From: Jannaschia marina
GTDB lineage: Bacteria; Pseudomonadota; Alphaproteobacteria; Rhodobacterales; Rhodobacteraceae
Direction: 5' to 3'
NCBI RefSeq assembly: GCF_013404595.1
Contig: NZ_JABVAX010000003.1
Coordinates: 62,001 to 126,000 of the forward strand
Length of the DNA: 64,000 bases
The notes below the pieces were generated by a model. It searched no databases. It was not told the origin of the DNA and saw only the letters and a program-made list of their open reading frames with translations. This document shows, one piece after another, positions 8,502-17,590 of this stretch (position 1 is the stretch's first letter; every line of letters begins with the position of its first letter). The translations under genes and the position numbers were made by a program.

Positions 8502-9440
8502 ATGTCGAAACGAACAATGCCACGCCTGCTTCAGAGCCCGGCCGTCGTGCTACTGCTCGTCTGGATGCTGATCCCGCTCGGGATGACGCTCTTCTTCTCC
8601 TTCATCCGCTATGTGCTCAACAGCCTGCGCCGTCCGGAATGGACGACGCCCTCGATCGAGAACTGGCGCGGGTTCGGCAACTACGACTTCGTTCTCGGCA
8701 ACAAGGATTTCCTCCTCGCCGTGCAGAACAGCCTGCTGATCGTCTGTTCGATCCTGTTCCTGACCGTCATCCTCGGTGTGCTGATCGCCGTTCTCATCAA
8801 CAAGGCCTTCCCGGGGCGCGGGATCGTGCGCGTCCTGCTGATCTCGCCCTTCTTCGTGATGCCGGCGGTGAACGCGGTGCTCTGGATCAACATGATCCTC
8901 GATCCGGTGCTCGGGCTTCAGGGCATCGCCGTCGACGGGATCAACGCCCTGATCCGGGATCTGCAGAACCTGCCGGTGCTCGGAGCCTTCTTCGGCCTCT
9001 GGCCCGAGCTTTCGCCCATCTCCTTCCGCGCGACGCAGACCTCGGCCTATGCCGTCATCATCATGGTGACCTGGCAGTGGACGCCCTTCGCCGTGCTCAT
9101 CTTCATGACCTCGCTGCAGTCCGAGGACCAGCAGCAGAAGGAGGCCGCGATCCTCGACGGGGCGGGAGCCTGGTCGCAGTTCCGGTTCCTGACGTTGCCG
9201 CACCTCGGTCGGCCCATCGCGATCGTCGTGATGATCCAGGCGATCTTCCACCTGTCGCTCTACGCGGAGATCGAGATCGTCAGCCGCGGCAACGGCAACA
9301 AGAACCTGCCGTATCTGATCGGCGAGTTCGCCAACAACAACATCGGCGCGGCCAGCGCCACCGGCATCTTCGCCGTGATCCTCGCAAATATCGTCGCGAT
9401 CTTCCTTCTGCGGATGATCGGCAAGACCCTGATGGAGTGA
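8502..9440 (+). CDS. smoF: Polyol ABC transporter permease SmoF
   Basis: First inner-membrane permease of the sorbitol/mannitol importer (MalF type), 312 aa. Start taken at the ATG at 8502, which follows GGAGGGATAGG. An in-frame GTG at 8361 would add 47 basic, low-quality residues spanning two hairpins. Six or so hydrophobic helices are visible. The EAA-type cytoplasmic loop (EAAILDGAGAWSQF, roughly residues 215-235) contacts the SmoK ATPase. Followed after 3 nt by smoG. Confidence 0.9.
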   Translation: MSKRTMPRLLQSPAVVLLLVWMLIPLGMTLFFSFIRYVLNSLRRPEWTTPSIENWRGFGNYDFVLGNKDFLLAVQNSLLIVCSILFLTVILGVLIAVLINKAFPGRGIVRVLLISPFFVMPAVNAVLWINMILDPVLGLQGIAVDGINALIRDLQNLPVLGAFFGLWPELSPISFRATQTSAYAVIIMVTWQWTPFAVLIFMTSLQSEDQQQKEAAILDGAGAWSQFRFLTLPHLGRPIAIVVMIQAIFHLSLYAEIEIVSRGNGNKNLPYLIGEFANNNIGAASATGIFAVILANIVAIFLLRMIGKTLME

Positions 9441-9443
9441 CCC

Positions 9444-10277
9444 ATGGCCATCGTCGCACAAAGCTCCAGGACGGGACGCATCAGCCGCGCGACCCTCGCC
9501 TGGATCGTCGCCCTCCTGTTCTTCTTCCCGATCTTCTGGATGGTCCTGACCAGCTTCAAGACGGACGCCGACGCGGTGAAGCCGCAGTACCTGCTCTTCT
9601 TCACGCCGACGCTCGATAACTATCTCAACATGACCGACAACTACGACTACTGGCGCTTCGCCCGGAACTCGGTCATCACCTCGGTCTTCGCCACCGCCTT
9701 CGCGCTCGCCGTGGGTATCCCCTGCGCCTATGCCATGGCTTTCAATCCCAGCCGCCACACCAAGGACGTACTGATGTGGATGCTGTCGACCAAGATGCTG
9801 CCGGCGGCGGCGGTCCTCTACCCGATGACCTACATCACCAAGAGCGTCGGTCTCTTCGATACGCATTTCATGGTGATCGTCGTGCTCATGCTCATCAACC
9901 TGCCGATCGTGATCTGGATGCTCTTCACCTATTTCAAGGAGATCCCGCGCGAGATCATCGAGGCCGCCCAGATGGACGGCGTCAGCACATGGGGCGAGAT
10001 CCGCGAGATCCTGATCCCGCTCGCCTGGGGCGGCATCGTCTCGACGGCGCTCCTGTGCTTCATCTTCTGCTGGAACGAGGCCTACTGGACCGTCCGCCTG
10101 ACGACGACGGAGGCCGCGACGCTTTCGAAGCTGATCGAGGGCAACCGCGCGCCGGAGGGGCTGTTCTTCGGGCGCCTCTCCGCCGTCTCCGCCGCCGCCG
10201 TCGGGCCGATCATCGTCCTCGGCTGGTTCTGTCAGAAGCAACTCGTTCAGGGCCTGACCTTCGGGGCCGTCAAATAG
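9444..10277 (+). CDS. smoG: Polyol ABC transporter permease SmoG
   Basis: Second permease (MalG type), 277 aa, with an N-terminal helix starting around residue 18 and about six helices in total. The EAA loop [16 protein letters not shown] lies near residues 170-187. It starts 3 nt after smoF stops, indicating translational coupling. It forms the heterodimeric channel with SmoF. An unusually hydrophobic, conserved segment after residue 30 ([14 protein letters not shown]) is typical of sugar permeases. Confidence 0.9.
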   Translation: MAIVAQSSRTGRISRATLAWIVALLFFFPIFWMVLTSFKTDADAVKPQYLLFFTPTLDNYLNMTDNYDYWRFARNSVITSVFATAFALAVGIPCAYAMAFNPSRHTKDVLMWMLSTKMLPAAAVLYPMTYITKSVGLFDTHFMVIVVLMLINLPIVIWMLFTYFKEIPREIIEAAQMDGVSTWGEIREILIPLAWGGIVSTALLCFIFCWNEAYWTVRLTTTEAATLSKLIEGNRAPEGLFFGRLSAVSAAAVGPIIVLGWFCQKQLVQGLTFGAVK

Positions 10278-10309
10278 AAATCCGCGCCGCGCGGGCAAAG
10301 GAAAAGATC

Positions 10310-11314
10310 ATGGGACGCATCGTTCTGGAAAACGTCACCAAGTCCTTCGGGGACGCGGAGGTCATCCCGCCGCTCGACCTCACCATCGAGGACGGGGAAT
10401 TCGCGGTCTTCGTCGGGCCTTCGGGCTGCGGCAAGTCCACGCTCCTGCGCCTGATCGCCGGGCTGGAGGAGACCACCTCGGGCCGCATCCTCATCGACGG
10501 AGAGGACGTGACCGAGGTCTCGCCGTCGAAGCGCGGTCTCGCTATGGTCTTCCAGACCTACGCGCTCTATCCGCACATGTCGGTGCGCAAGAACATCGCT
10601 TTCCCGTTGCGCATGGCCAAGATGGAGCAGGGGGAGATCGACGCGGCGGTCGACCGCGCGGCGTCGATCCTCAACCTCGGTGACTATCTCGAGAAGCGCC
10701 CGGGCCAGCTTTCGGGCGGGCAGCGGCAGCGCGTCGCCATCGGCCGTGCCATCGTGCGCCAGCCGACGGCGTTCCTATTCGACGAGCCGCTCTCGAACCT
10801 CGATGCCGCCCTGCGCGTGGGAATGCGGCTCGAAATCTCTGAGCTGCACGAGCGGCTCAAGACGACGATGATCTACGTCACCCACGATCAGGTCGAGGCC
10901 ATGACCATGGCCAACAAGATCGTCGTTCTGCGGGCGGGCCACATCGAACAGGTCGGCAGCCCGCTCGAGCTCTACCGAACGCCGCGCAACCTCTTCGTGG
11001 CGGGCTTCATCGGCTCGCCGACGATGAACTTCATCACCGGTGAGGAGGCCGCGAAGCACGGCGCGCAAACCATCGGCATCCGCCCCGAGCATATTGCCGT
11101 CAGCGCGAGCGAGGGCACGTGGACGGGCAAGGTTGGGGTGGCCGAGCATTTGGGCTCGGACACGTTCTTCTATGTCCATGACACTGGCCTCGCCGAGACG
11201 CTGACGGTGCGGGCGACGGGCGAGGTGAGCTTCCGCAATGGCGATACCATCCATATGACGCCGCGCGAGGATCTTCTGCACCGGTTCGACGCTGCGGGCG
11301 AGCGGATGGCATGA
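10310..11314 (+). CDS. smoK: Polyol ABC transporter ATP-binding protein SmoK
   Basis: MalK/UgpC-type ATPase energising SmoFG, 334 aa. Walker [10 protein letters not shown] is at residues 36-44, the signature LSGGQ begins at 134, Walker B ends in D158-E159, and the H-loop VTHDQ follows near 190. A C-terminal TOBE-like regulatory domain fills the last 100 residues. The start at 10310 follows AAAGGAAAAG; the much longer upstream frame overlaps smoG and is not coding. The stop overlaps the smoS start (ATGA). Confidence 0.93.
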   Translation: MGRIVLENVTKSFGDAEVIPPLDLTIEDGEFAVFVGPSGCGKSTLLRLIAGLEETTSGRILIDGEDVTEVSPSKRGLAMVFQTYALYPHMSVRKNIAFPLRMAKMEQGEIDAAVDRAASILNLGDYLEKRPGQLSGGQRQRVAIGRAIVRQPTAFLFDEPLSNLDAALRVGMRLEISELHERLKTTMIYVTHDQVEAMTMANKIVVLRAGHIEQVGSPLELYRTPRNLFVAGFIGSPTMNFITGEEAAKHGAQTIGIRPEHIAVSASEGTWTGKVGVAEHLGSDTFFYVHDTGLAETLTVRATGEVSFRNGDTIHMTPREDLLHRFDAAGERMA

Positions 11315-12078
11315 GCCGGCTGCACGGAAAACGCGCCCTCGTCACCGGGGCCGCTCGGGGCATCGGCCTTGCCTTCGCGCGGGCCTACCGCCGCGAGGGC
11401 GCGGAGGTGATGATCGCCGACATCGACATCACCCGGGCCGAGGCCGCTGCCGCCGAAATCGGCGCGCAGGCGGTGCATATGGACGTCTCCGATCAGGACA
11501 GCATCGAGGCGGCGGTGGCCGAGACCGCCCGTCGCCTCGGCGGCATCGACATCCTCGTCAACAACGCGGCCCTCTTCACGGCCGCGCCGCTCGTCGAGAT
11601 CACGCGTGCCGACTACGACCGCGTCTTCGGCATCAACGTGGCCGGCACGCTCTTTACCATGCAGGCGGTCGCGCGGCACATGATCGCCGCGGGGCAGGGC
11701 GGGCGCATCATCAACATGGCGAGCCAGGCTGGCCGCCGGGGTGAGCCGCTCGTCGCCGTTTACTGCGCGACGAAGGCCGCGGTGATCTCGCTCACCCAGT
11801 CTGCGGGGCTGAACCTCATTTCCCACGGCATCAACGTCAACGCCATCGCGCCTGGCGTCGTCGACGGTGAGCATTGGGACGGTGTCGACGCCTTCTTCGC
11901 GAAATACGAGGGCAAGGCGCCGGGCCAGAAGAAGAAGGAAGTCGCGGCGTGTGTGCCCTACGGCCGGATGGGCCGCGCGGAGGATCTGACGGGTATGGCC
12001 GTGTTCCTCGCCTCGGACGAGGCCGAATACGTCGTCGCCCAATGCTACAACGTGGATGGCGGGCAGTGGATGAGCTGA
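11311..12078 (+). CDS. smoS: Sorbitol dehydrogenase SmoS (short-chain dehydrogenase)
   Basis: NAD-dependent oxidation of D-sorbitol (and galactitol) to the ketose in the cytosol. 255 aa SDR with the TGAARGIG cofactor motif near residues 12-19, an NNAA motif, and catalytic S138, Y151 and K155 (YCATK). The sequence closely resembles the R. sphaeroides enzyme of the same operon. It overlaps smoK by four bases and mtlK by TGATG, so it is translated as part of the polyol operon. Imported sorbitol would be converted to fructose. Confidence 0.92.
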   Translation: MSRLHGKRALVTGAARGIGLAFARAYRREGAEVMIADIDITRAEAAAAEIGAQAVHMDVSDQDSIEAAVAETARRLGGIDILVNNAALFTAAPLVEITRADYDRVFGINVAGTLFTMQAVARHMIAAGQGGRIINMASQAGRRGEPLVAVYCATKAAVISLTQSAGLNLISHGINVNAIAPGVVDGEHWDGVDAFFAKYEGKAPGQKKKEVAACVPYGRMGRAEDLTGMAVFLASDEAEYVVAQCYNVDGGQWMS

Positions 12079-13562
12079 TGAACAGGCATGTCTCTCCGGT
12101 GGCACTGAGCGATGCGACGCTCGGCGCGCTTCCCCCGGGCATCTCCGTCCCGACCTACGACCGGTCGAAGCTGACGGCCGGTATCGTCCATATCGGCACG
12201 GGCAACTTCCACCGCGCGCATCAGGCCTGGTACCTCCACCGTCTGATGCAGCAGGGGCTTGCCCACGACTGGGCGATCATCGGCGCAGGCGTCCGGCGGG
12301 GCGACGTGCGGATGCGGGAGCGGCTTTTGGCGCAGGACTGTCTGACGACGCTGATCGAACTCGACCCTTCCGGCACTTCGGCCGAGGTCGTGGGCTCGAT
12401 GATCGACTTCCTTCCGGTGGAGCCCGACAATCGCTCGCTGATCGCCGCCATGTCCGACCCGGAGATCCGCATCGTCTCGCTCACGGTGACGGAGGGAGGC
12501 TACTATCAGGACGCCGCGGGTGGCTTCGATCCGACGCATCCCGAAATCCGGCAGGACGCCGAGACGCCAGACCGGCCCGGCACCGCCTTCGGAGCCATCG
12601 TCGCGGCCCTGCGGAACCGGCGCGCGGCGGGGCAGGCACCCTTCACCCTGCAATCCTGCGACAACCTGCGCGACAACGGCGTGGTTCTGCGCCGCACGGT
12701 GCTCGGCCTCGCCCGGCTGAGCGACCCGTCCCTCGCCGACTGGATCGAGGAGGCGGCGTGCTTCCCGAACTCCATGGTCGATTGCATCGTTCCTGCGACT
12801 GGCCCGGCGGAGATCGCCCGCGCGCGCGCGCTCGGGGTGGAGGACGCGGCCCCGGTCACGCACGAGACCTTCCGCCAATGGGTCATCGAGAACGACTTCT
12901 GCGCCGGCCGCCCCCCGTGGGAGGTCGTCGGGGCCACGCTCACGGCTGACGTGCATCCCTTTGAGTCGATGAAGATCCGCATCCTCAACGCAGGTCACCA
13001 GGTGCTCGCGAATGCGGGCGAGCTCTTGGGCATTCCGACCATCGCCGACTGCATGGCCGACGCGGATCTGAGCGCCTTCTTTCGCAAGGTGCAGGTCGAG
13101 GAGATCCTGCCCCATGTCGACCCGGTGCCCGGGGTGACGCCGGGCGACTATCTCGCGCTGATCGAACGGCGCTTCGCCAACCCCGAGATCCGCGACACCG
13201 TGCGCCGGGTCGCCTTCGACGGCTCGTCCCGGCACACGGGCTTCGTCCTGCCGATCCTGAGTGACCGTCTTGACGCAGGGGAGGATGTTGCGGGGCTCGC
13301 CCTCGTGGAGGCGCTCTGGTGCCGCATGTGCCGCGGCACCCGCGAGGACGGCAGCCGGATCGAGGCGAATGATCCCAATTGGGACAGCCTCGCCTCGGCG
13401 GCGCGGGCCGCGCGCGACCGGCCGGAGGCCTGGCTCGGGCAGTCCGACATCTACGGGGCGGCGCATCTGCGCCCCGCTTTCGTGTCGGCCTTCGAGAGCG
13501 CCTGCACGCGCCTAGAAACGGACGGCGTGCGCGCCACGCTCGCGGCCTACGCCGCCGCCTGA
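12078..13562 (+). CDS. mtlK: Mannitol 2-dehydrogenase MtlK
   Basis: Oxidises D-mannitol to D-fructose with NAD. The 494 aa length matches the polyol-specific long-chain dehydrogenase family. An N-terminal Rossmann motif (GTGNFHRAHQ, near residues 36-45) and the family catalytic pattern K299-x4-N304-x2-H307 (KIRILNAGH) are intact. The start codon shares TGATG with the smoS stop. Last gene of the operon; no fructokinase follows here, unlike operons that carry mtlZ. The kinase at 54850 is a distant, unproven candidate for that step. Confidence 0.93.
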   Translation: MNRHVSPVALSDATLGALPPGISVPTYDRSKLTAGIVHIGTGNFHRAHQAWYLHRLMQQGLAHDWAIIGAGVRRGDVRMRERLLAQDCLTTLIELDPSGTSAEVVGSMIDFLPVEPDNRSLIAAMSDPEIRIVSLTVTEGGYYQDAAGGFDPTHPEIRQDAETPDRPGTAFGAIVAALRNRRAAGQAPFTLQSCDNLRDNGVVLRRTVLGLARLSDPSLADWIEEAACFPNSMVDCIVPATGPAEIARARALGVEDAAPVTHETFRQWVIENDFCAGRPPWEVVGATLTADVHPFESMKIRILNAGHQVLANAGELLGIPTIADCMADADLSAFFRKVQVEEILPHVDPVPGVTPGDYLALIERRFANPEIRDTVRRVAFDGSSRHTGFVLPILSDRLDAGEDVAGLALVEALWCRMCRGTREDGSRIEANDPNWDSLASAARAARDRPEAWLGQSDIYGAAHLRPAFVSAFESACTRLETDGVRATLAAYAAA

Positions 13563-13673
13563 CCACGCGGGCCAGCCCCGTCGCCGCGCCGTTTCCGTCA
13601 TGCCATCTTCGCGCCGCCACCGGTGCGCGATCCGGGGCTTGGCGTGGCGACTTTTCTCTTGGCTTGCTTTATC

Positions 13674-13688
13674 TGATTTAATTGGTCA
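13674..13688. promoter_or_regulatory. IRO-type (RirA) iron-responsive operator
   Basis: TGATTTAATTGGTCA fits the alphaproteobacterial iron-responsive operator TGA-N9-TCA bound by RirA. It lies in the spacer of a plausible promoter (TTGCTT 13664-13669, 17 nt, CAGAAT 13687-13692), upstream of a small ORF and the imelysin gene. This would repress the cluster when iron is sufficient. RirA binding is inferred. Confidence 0.6.
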
Positions 13689-13758
13689 GAATTGACGGAG
13701 CCAATCCGATCCCTCGGACCAGCCGGACAGACAGCCCCCTCTTTCCGAAGGACCCGAC

Positions 13759-13911
13759 GTGCAGAGACCGACGGCCCCGCAGAAACAGACGTCCCCCATT
13801 CCGGCCGAGGTCCGGAGGGGAGCCCTGATCCGGATGCTTCTCGATGGCCAGGTGCCGATCGAGTTTCAGGTCGAGGCGCTTCTCGACCGGCTGGATGCCG
13901 CTCCGCGATGA
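13759..13911 (+). CDS. Small 50-aa hypothetical protein
   Basis: A GTG-initiated frame of 50 codons with AAGGA eight nt upstream. It lies between the IRO-type operator and the imelysin gene, which starts 69 nt downstream. The product is charged, with a predicted amphipathic C-terminal half (RMLLDGQVPIEFQVEALLDR) and no cysteine, signal peptide or membrane helix. I do not recognise a family; it is not HemP-like. Its position in the probable iron-regulated transcript and its clean ribosome site argue for a real gene, but a non-coding leader cannot be excluded. Confidence 0.45.
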   Translation: MQRPTAPQKQTSPIPAEVRRGALIRMLLDGQVPIEFQVEALLDRLDAAPR

Positions 13912-13980
13912 GGATGTGACGGCGGCCGTTTCCGCATCACCGACCGCGCGACCCACTCGCTGCCAACCTTTGGAGAGACC

Positions 13981-15252
13981 ATGCGATACCTGACGACCAC
14001 ACTCCTGTGCACCGCCTTCGCGGCCCCGGCCGTTGCCGACGGCCATGCGACAGAGGAGGCCGTTCTGACCACCTACGCCGACATCGCGGCGGCGGCCTAC
14101 GGCGACAGCCTCGCCACCGCCGAGACGCTGCAGACGACCGTCGACGCGTTTCTTGCCGCACCTTCGGCAGAGACGCTGCAGGCGGCGCGCGACGCTTGGC
14201 TCGCCAGCCGCGTGCCGTACCAGCAGACCGAGGTCTATCGCTTCGGCAACCCGATGGTCGACGACTGGGAGGGCAAGGTGAACGCCTGGCCGCTCGACGA
14301 GGGGCTGATCGACTATGTCTCCGCGGAGGGCAGCGCCCCGACCGAGGGCTACGACGAGAACCCGGCCGCCGGGTTGAACGTCATCGCCAACGCGACGTTC
14401 ACGCTCTCGGGCGAGGAGGTCGACGCGAACGAGATCACGCCCGCGCTCCTCGCCGATGTGCTGCACGAGGCCGGAGGGGCCGAGGCGAACGTCGCGACGG
14501 GCTATCATGCGATCGAGTTCCTGCTCTGGGGGCAGGATCTCGGGGCCTACGACGCGACCGCGGGCCAGCGGCCGTGGACGGATTACGCCGCGGGCGACGC
14601 CTGCACCGGCGGCAACTGCGACCGTCGCGGAGCCTACCTCAAGGCCGCCACCGACCTTTTGGTCAGCGATCTCACCTTCATGGCCGAGGCCTGGGCCGAG
14701 GGCGGCGAGGCACGCGCCGAGATCATGGCCGACGCCGACGGGGTGAACCGCATCCTGACCGGCATGGGCTCGCTCTCCTACGGAGAGCAGGCGGGCGAGC
14801 GGATGCAGCTGGGCCTCCTGCTCAACGACCCGGAGGAGGAACACTCCTGCTTCGCCGACAACACCCATAACGACCACTTCTACGACGCGCTCGGAATCCG
14901 CAACGTCTATAACGGCTCCTACGTGGGCGTGGACGGCACGGTGACCTCCGGCCCCTCGCTCCGCGATCTCGTCGCCGCCAGCGATCCGGACGTCGCGGCC
15001 GCGCTCGGCGCGGCGCTCGACGTCACCCAGATGGAGATGACCGAGATGAAGCTCGCCGCGGAGGCGGGGCTGAAGTATGACATGATGCTCAACCCCGACA
15101 ACGAAGCGGGCGGCGCGCTCATTCAGGCCGCGATCGACGGGCTCGTGGCCCAGACGCGGGAGATCGAGCGCGCGGTCGCCGCACTCGGCGAGGAGGAGAT
15201 CGCCTTCGAGGGCTCCGACAGCCTCGACAATCCCGAGGCCGTCTTCGAATAG
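13981..15252 (+). CDS. Imelysin-family iron-regulated periplasmic protein (IrpA-like)
   Basis: 423 aa with a Sec signal peptide ending near residue 20 (AVADGHA) and an imelysin (peptidase M75) body. The family GxHxxE motif is present as G174-x-H176-x2-E179 in GYHAIEFLLWG. Imelysins are helical periplasmic proteins linked to iron uptake; proteolysis is not established. An ICMP/IrpA-like role in binding iron is inferred from the family. The gene is followed by a strong hairpin and then a DUF1289 gene. It heads a cluster with a di-heme protein, a second imelysin-like protein and a DUF1513 protein, a set that recurs together in proteobacteria. GGAGA precedes the ATG. Confidence 0.9.
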   Translation: MRYLTTTLLCTAFAAPAVADGHATEEAVLTTYADIAAAAYGDSLATAETLQTTVDAFLAAPSAETLQAARDAWLASRVPYQQTEVYRFGNPMVDDWEGKVNAWPLDEGLIDYVSAEGSAPTEGYDENPAAGLNVIANATFTLSGEEVDANEITPALLADVLHEAGGAEANVATGYHAIEFLLWGQDLGAYDATAGQRPWTDYAAGDACTGGNCDRRGAYLKAATDLLVSDLTFMAEAWAEGGEARAEIMADADGVNRILTGMGSLSYGEQAGERMQLGLLLNDPEEEHSCFADNTHNDHFYDALGIRNVYNGSYVGVDGTVTSGPSLRDLVAASDPDVAAALGAALDVTQMEMTEMKLAAEAGLKYDMMLNPDNEAGGALIQAAIDGLVAQTREIERAVAALGEEEIAFEGSDSLDNPEAVFE

Positions 15253-15260
15253 CCACCCTT

Positions 15261-15289
15261 GGCCGCGCCTCGAAAGCCGGGGCGCGGCC
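15261..15289 (+). terminator. Hairpin after the imelysin gene
   Basis: GGCCGCGCC (15261-15269) and GGCGCGGCC (15281-15289) make a perfect 9-bp stem with an 11-nt loop, starting nine bases after the stop codon. There is no T-run, so it may be a processing or stabilising structure rather than an efficient terminator. Confidence 0.55.
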
Positions 15290-15336
15290 GCTACCTGTCG
15301 TCGGATGCCCGACGATCTTCGCGAAAGAGGTTTCGC

Positions 15337-15606
15337 ATGGCCAAACTGTCCTCTCCCTGCATCGGCGTCTGCAAGTTCCGTCGCACCGGTCCGGCCGGAG
15401 CGCATTGCATCGGCTGCTCGATGACGAAGGCACAGAAAGAGGTCGGGAAATCGCTCAAGAAGCCCTCGCGGATGGAGGGCTTCATCGCGCTCGTCATGGC
15501 GCAGCAGTCGGCCATGGGGCGCTACGCGCACTGGCGGCCCGCTTACCTGAAGCGCGCGCTCAAGAAGGGGCGCAAGGTGCCCTCGGTGGTGCGCAAGGCC
15601 GGGTGA
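15337..15606 (+). CDS. DUF1289 domain protein
   Basis: 89 aa basic protein with the DUF1289 core: CIGVC followed by CIGCSMT, that is four cysteines in two CxxxC/CxxC pairs within the first 30 residues, suggesting a small metal- or Fe-S-binding site. The start at 15337 is preceded by AAGAGG; an upstream in-frame extension is arginine-rich and crosses the imelysin hairpin, so it is rejected. The C-terminus is strongly basic (KRALKKGRK). Function unknown. It sits inside the iron-linked cluster but points convergently to the next gene. Confidence 0.8.
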   Translation: MAKLSSPCIGVCKFRRTGPAGAHCIGCSMTKAQKEVGKSLKKPSRMEGFIALVMAQQSAMGRYAHWRPAYLKRALKKGRKVPSVVRKAG

Positions 15607-15615
15607 GAGCCCCCT

Positions 15616-16047
15616 TTATCGCAGCGTGTCGCACATCCCGTCGAGGAGGAGCCGCAGCACCGGCCAGGCCTGCGGGCGCACGCGGCGGGCCAGCAGGAAC
15701 CGCTCGCTGTCGCCGTCGCCGCGCGTGCGCGCCTCGAGGAGCGCCATGAGCCAGCCTTCGTCGAAGGAGAGGCCCTCCGATCCCGGTTCCCATAGCACGA
15801 ACCGGCGGTCCGACGCGCTTTGCAGGGCACGGGCCAGCATCATGCAGTGCTCGATCGGCCCCGCTTCGTGCGCGAGAACCGCGCAGGCGTGGAGTGCCTG
15901 CCGTGGAGCGGCGCGACAGTCGAGGGCGGCCAGACGGAGGAGCGCGATGGCCGGCGGCGGCGCGCTGCGGGTCTCGGCGGGGAGCGGCTGGAGAGCGGCC
16001 AAATGGCACCTATACGTCGCGGTGGGTTCCTGATACCCGACTAACAT
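15616..16047 (-). CDS. Hypothetical protein, divergent from the di-heme gene
   Basis: About 143 aa if started at the ATG at 16047. No recognisable domain: an alpha-helical, alanine/leucine-rich protein with five cysteines and no signal peptide or membrane helix. Codon usage and amino acid composition look genuine (acidic and aromatic residues in place, unlike shadow frames). The start is doubtful. The ATG lies inside an IRO-like dyad and only 19 nt from the divergent di-heme gene start, so that gene's promoter would have to lie within this coding sequence. A downstream start is possible. Confidence 0.5.
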   Translation of the reverse strand: MLVGYQEPTATYRCHLAALQPLPAETRSAPPPAIALLRLAALDCRAAPRQALHACAVLAHEAGPIEHCMMLARALQSASDRRFVLWEPGSEGLSFDEGWLMALLEARTRGDGDSERFLLARRVRPQAWPVLRLLLDGMCDTLR

Positions 16048-16052
16048 AGTCA
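16038..16052. promoter_or_regulatory. IRO-like site in front of the di-heme/imelysin operon
   Basis: CGACTAACATAGTCA matches TGA-N9-TCA with one mismatch and contains the perfect dyad GACTA-ACA-TAGTC (16039-16051). It overlaps TAACAT (16042-16047), a good -10 for the gene starting at 16067. With the site at 13674 it suggests iron control of both halves of the cluster. Confidence 0.45.
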
Positions 16053-16066
16053 ACTTTGCGAGCCTT

Positions 16067-17590
16067 ATGAACCCCCTTCGTCGCCTCTTCTGCGTGATTG
16101 TCCCGACGACACTTCTGACGTTGCCGGCTGTGGCCGATGGGCCCGCCGAGCCGCATCTTTCCATCGAGCCGCGCACCGAGGCCGAGACGGCGCGCGTCGG
16201 GGCAATCACGGCCCCGCCCGACGACTTCTCTCACGCCGAGCGGTTCGAGGCGAACCCCGGCGGTGCCGGATCGGTGCGCCGCCGGTCGGACGCGCAGGCG
16301 TTCAGCCTGCCGCAGGCCAACCTCAGCTTCGCACAGGAGGGGGACTTCGCCGTCGGCAACGGCCTCTTCGAGCGCCTCTGGGTCACGGCCCCGGCCTCGA
16401 CCATCGCCTCCGACGGGCTCGGGCCGATGTTCAACATGCGCTCCTGTCAGGACTGCCACATCAAGGATGGTCGGGGCCATGCGCCGGCCAACGCCGAGGA
16501 CGACGCCGGCAGTCTCGTCGTCCGCCTCGGCATCCCCGTGCCCGATCCGGAGGGCCTCGCCCGCTACCTCGGCGCGGATCCCGATCCGGTCTACGGCCAT
16601 CAGTTTTCCGACAATTCGATCGCCGGTGTCCCGGCCGAGGGGCGCATCCGCGTCACCTGGGAGGAGGCCGAGCGCGTGATGCTCGCGGGCGGCGAGACTG
16701 TGGCGCTGCGGCGGCCGGTCTGGTCGCTCGACGATCTGGCATACGGCCCGCTCGACCCCGGAACGGCGATCAGCCCGCGCGTCGCGCCGCAGATGATCGG
16801 CCTTGGCCTCGTGGAGGCGATCCCGGCGGCGGACATCCTTGCCTATGCCGACCCGGAGGACCGCGACGGCGACGGGGTGTCGGGACGGCCGCATCTCGTC
16901 TGGTCGCCCGAATACGAGGTCGAAATGCTCGGCCGCTTCGGCGTACGCGCGACCACGCCGACGCTGCGCCAGCAGGCGGCGGATGCCTTCAACGCCGACA
17001 TCGGTATCGCCACGCCGCTAAGACCCGATCCGGCGGGCGACTGCACCGATGCGCAGGTCGCCTGCCGTGCCGCTCCCGACGGGCGCGACGCGGAGCAGGG
17101 GGGCTTCGAAGTATCGCGCCAGAGCCTCGATCTGGTGACCTTCTACTCGGCCAACCTCGCCGTGCCGAAGCGCGCGCGCGTCTCCGACCCCGAGGTGCTG
17201 CGCGGCAAGGCGCTCTTCCACGACGCGCGCTGTTCGGCGTGCCACGTGCCGAAGTTCGTCACACACCGCCTGACCGACCGGCCGGAGGACAGCTTCCAGC
17301 TGATCTGGCCCTACAGCGATTTCCTGCTTCACGACATGGGGTCGGGGCTCGCCGACGGTCTGCCGGCCGGGCAGGCCAGCGGCTCCGAATGGCGCACGCC
17401 GCCGCTCTGGGGTCTCGGCCTGACGGAGCAGGTCGCGGGGCAGCGGCAGTTCCTGCACGACGGGCGCGCGCGGACGCTCACCGAGGCCATTCTCTGGCAC
17501 GGCGGCGAGGGGCAGGGGGCCCGCGACCGCTTCGCCGCCTTCCCGCCCGCCGACCGCGCCGCCCTCATCGCTTTCCTGGAGTCGCTATGA
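16067..17590 (+). CDS. Di-heme c-type oxidoreductase-like protein (DUF1111)
   Basis: 507 aa periplasmic protein with signal peptide (cleavage near residue 24, AVADG). Two c-type heme sites are visible: C127-QD-C130-H131 and C389-SA-C392-H393. It belongs to the DUF1111 / di-haem oxidoreductase family, distantly related to MauG and CcpA peroxidases, and is usually found beside imelysins. A redox role in periplasmic iron handling is likely but unproven. The ribosome site is weak. The stop overlaps the next gene by ATGA, so the three genes to 19558 form one operon. Confidence 0.88.
   Translation: MNPLRRLFCVIVPTTLLTLPAVADGPAEPHLSIEPRTEAETARVGAITAPPDDFSHAERFEANPGGAGSVRRRSDAQAFSLPQANLSFAQEGDFAVGNGLFERLWVTAPASTIASDGLGPMFNMRSCQDCHIKDGRGHAPANAEDDAGSLVVRLGIPVPDPEGLARYLGADPDPVYGHQFSDNSIAGVPAEGRIRVTWEEAERVMLAGGETVALRRPVWSLDDLAYGPLDPGTAISPRVAPQMIGLGLVEAIPAADILAYADPEDRDGDGVSGRPHLVWSPEYEVEMLGRFGVRATTPTLRQQAADAFNADIGIATPLRPDPAGDCTDAQVACRAAPDGRDAEQGGFEVSRQSLDLVTFYSANLAVPKRARVSDPEVLRGKALFHDARCSACHVPKFVTHRLTDRPEDSFQLIWPYSDFLLHDMGSGLADGLPAGQASGSEWRTPPLWGLGLTEQVAGQRQFLHDGRARTLTEAILWHGGEGQGARDRFAAFPPADRAALIAFLESL

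Noticed and set aside
15261..15289. Start of the DUF1289 gene further upstream (15259)
   Set aside because: The extension is basic and crosses the hairpin after the imelysin gene; the domain begins right after the 15337 start.
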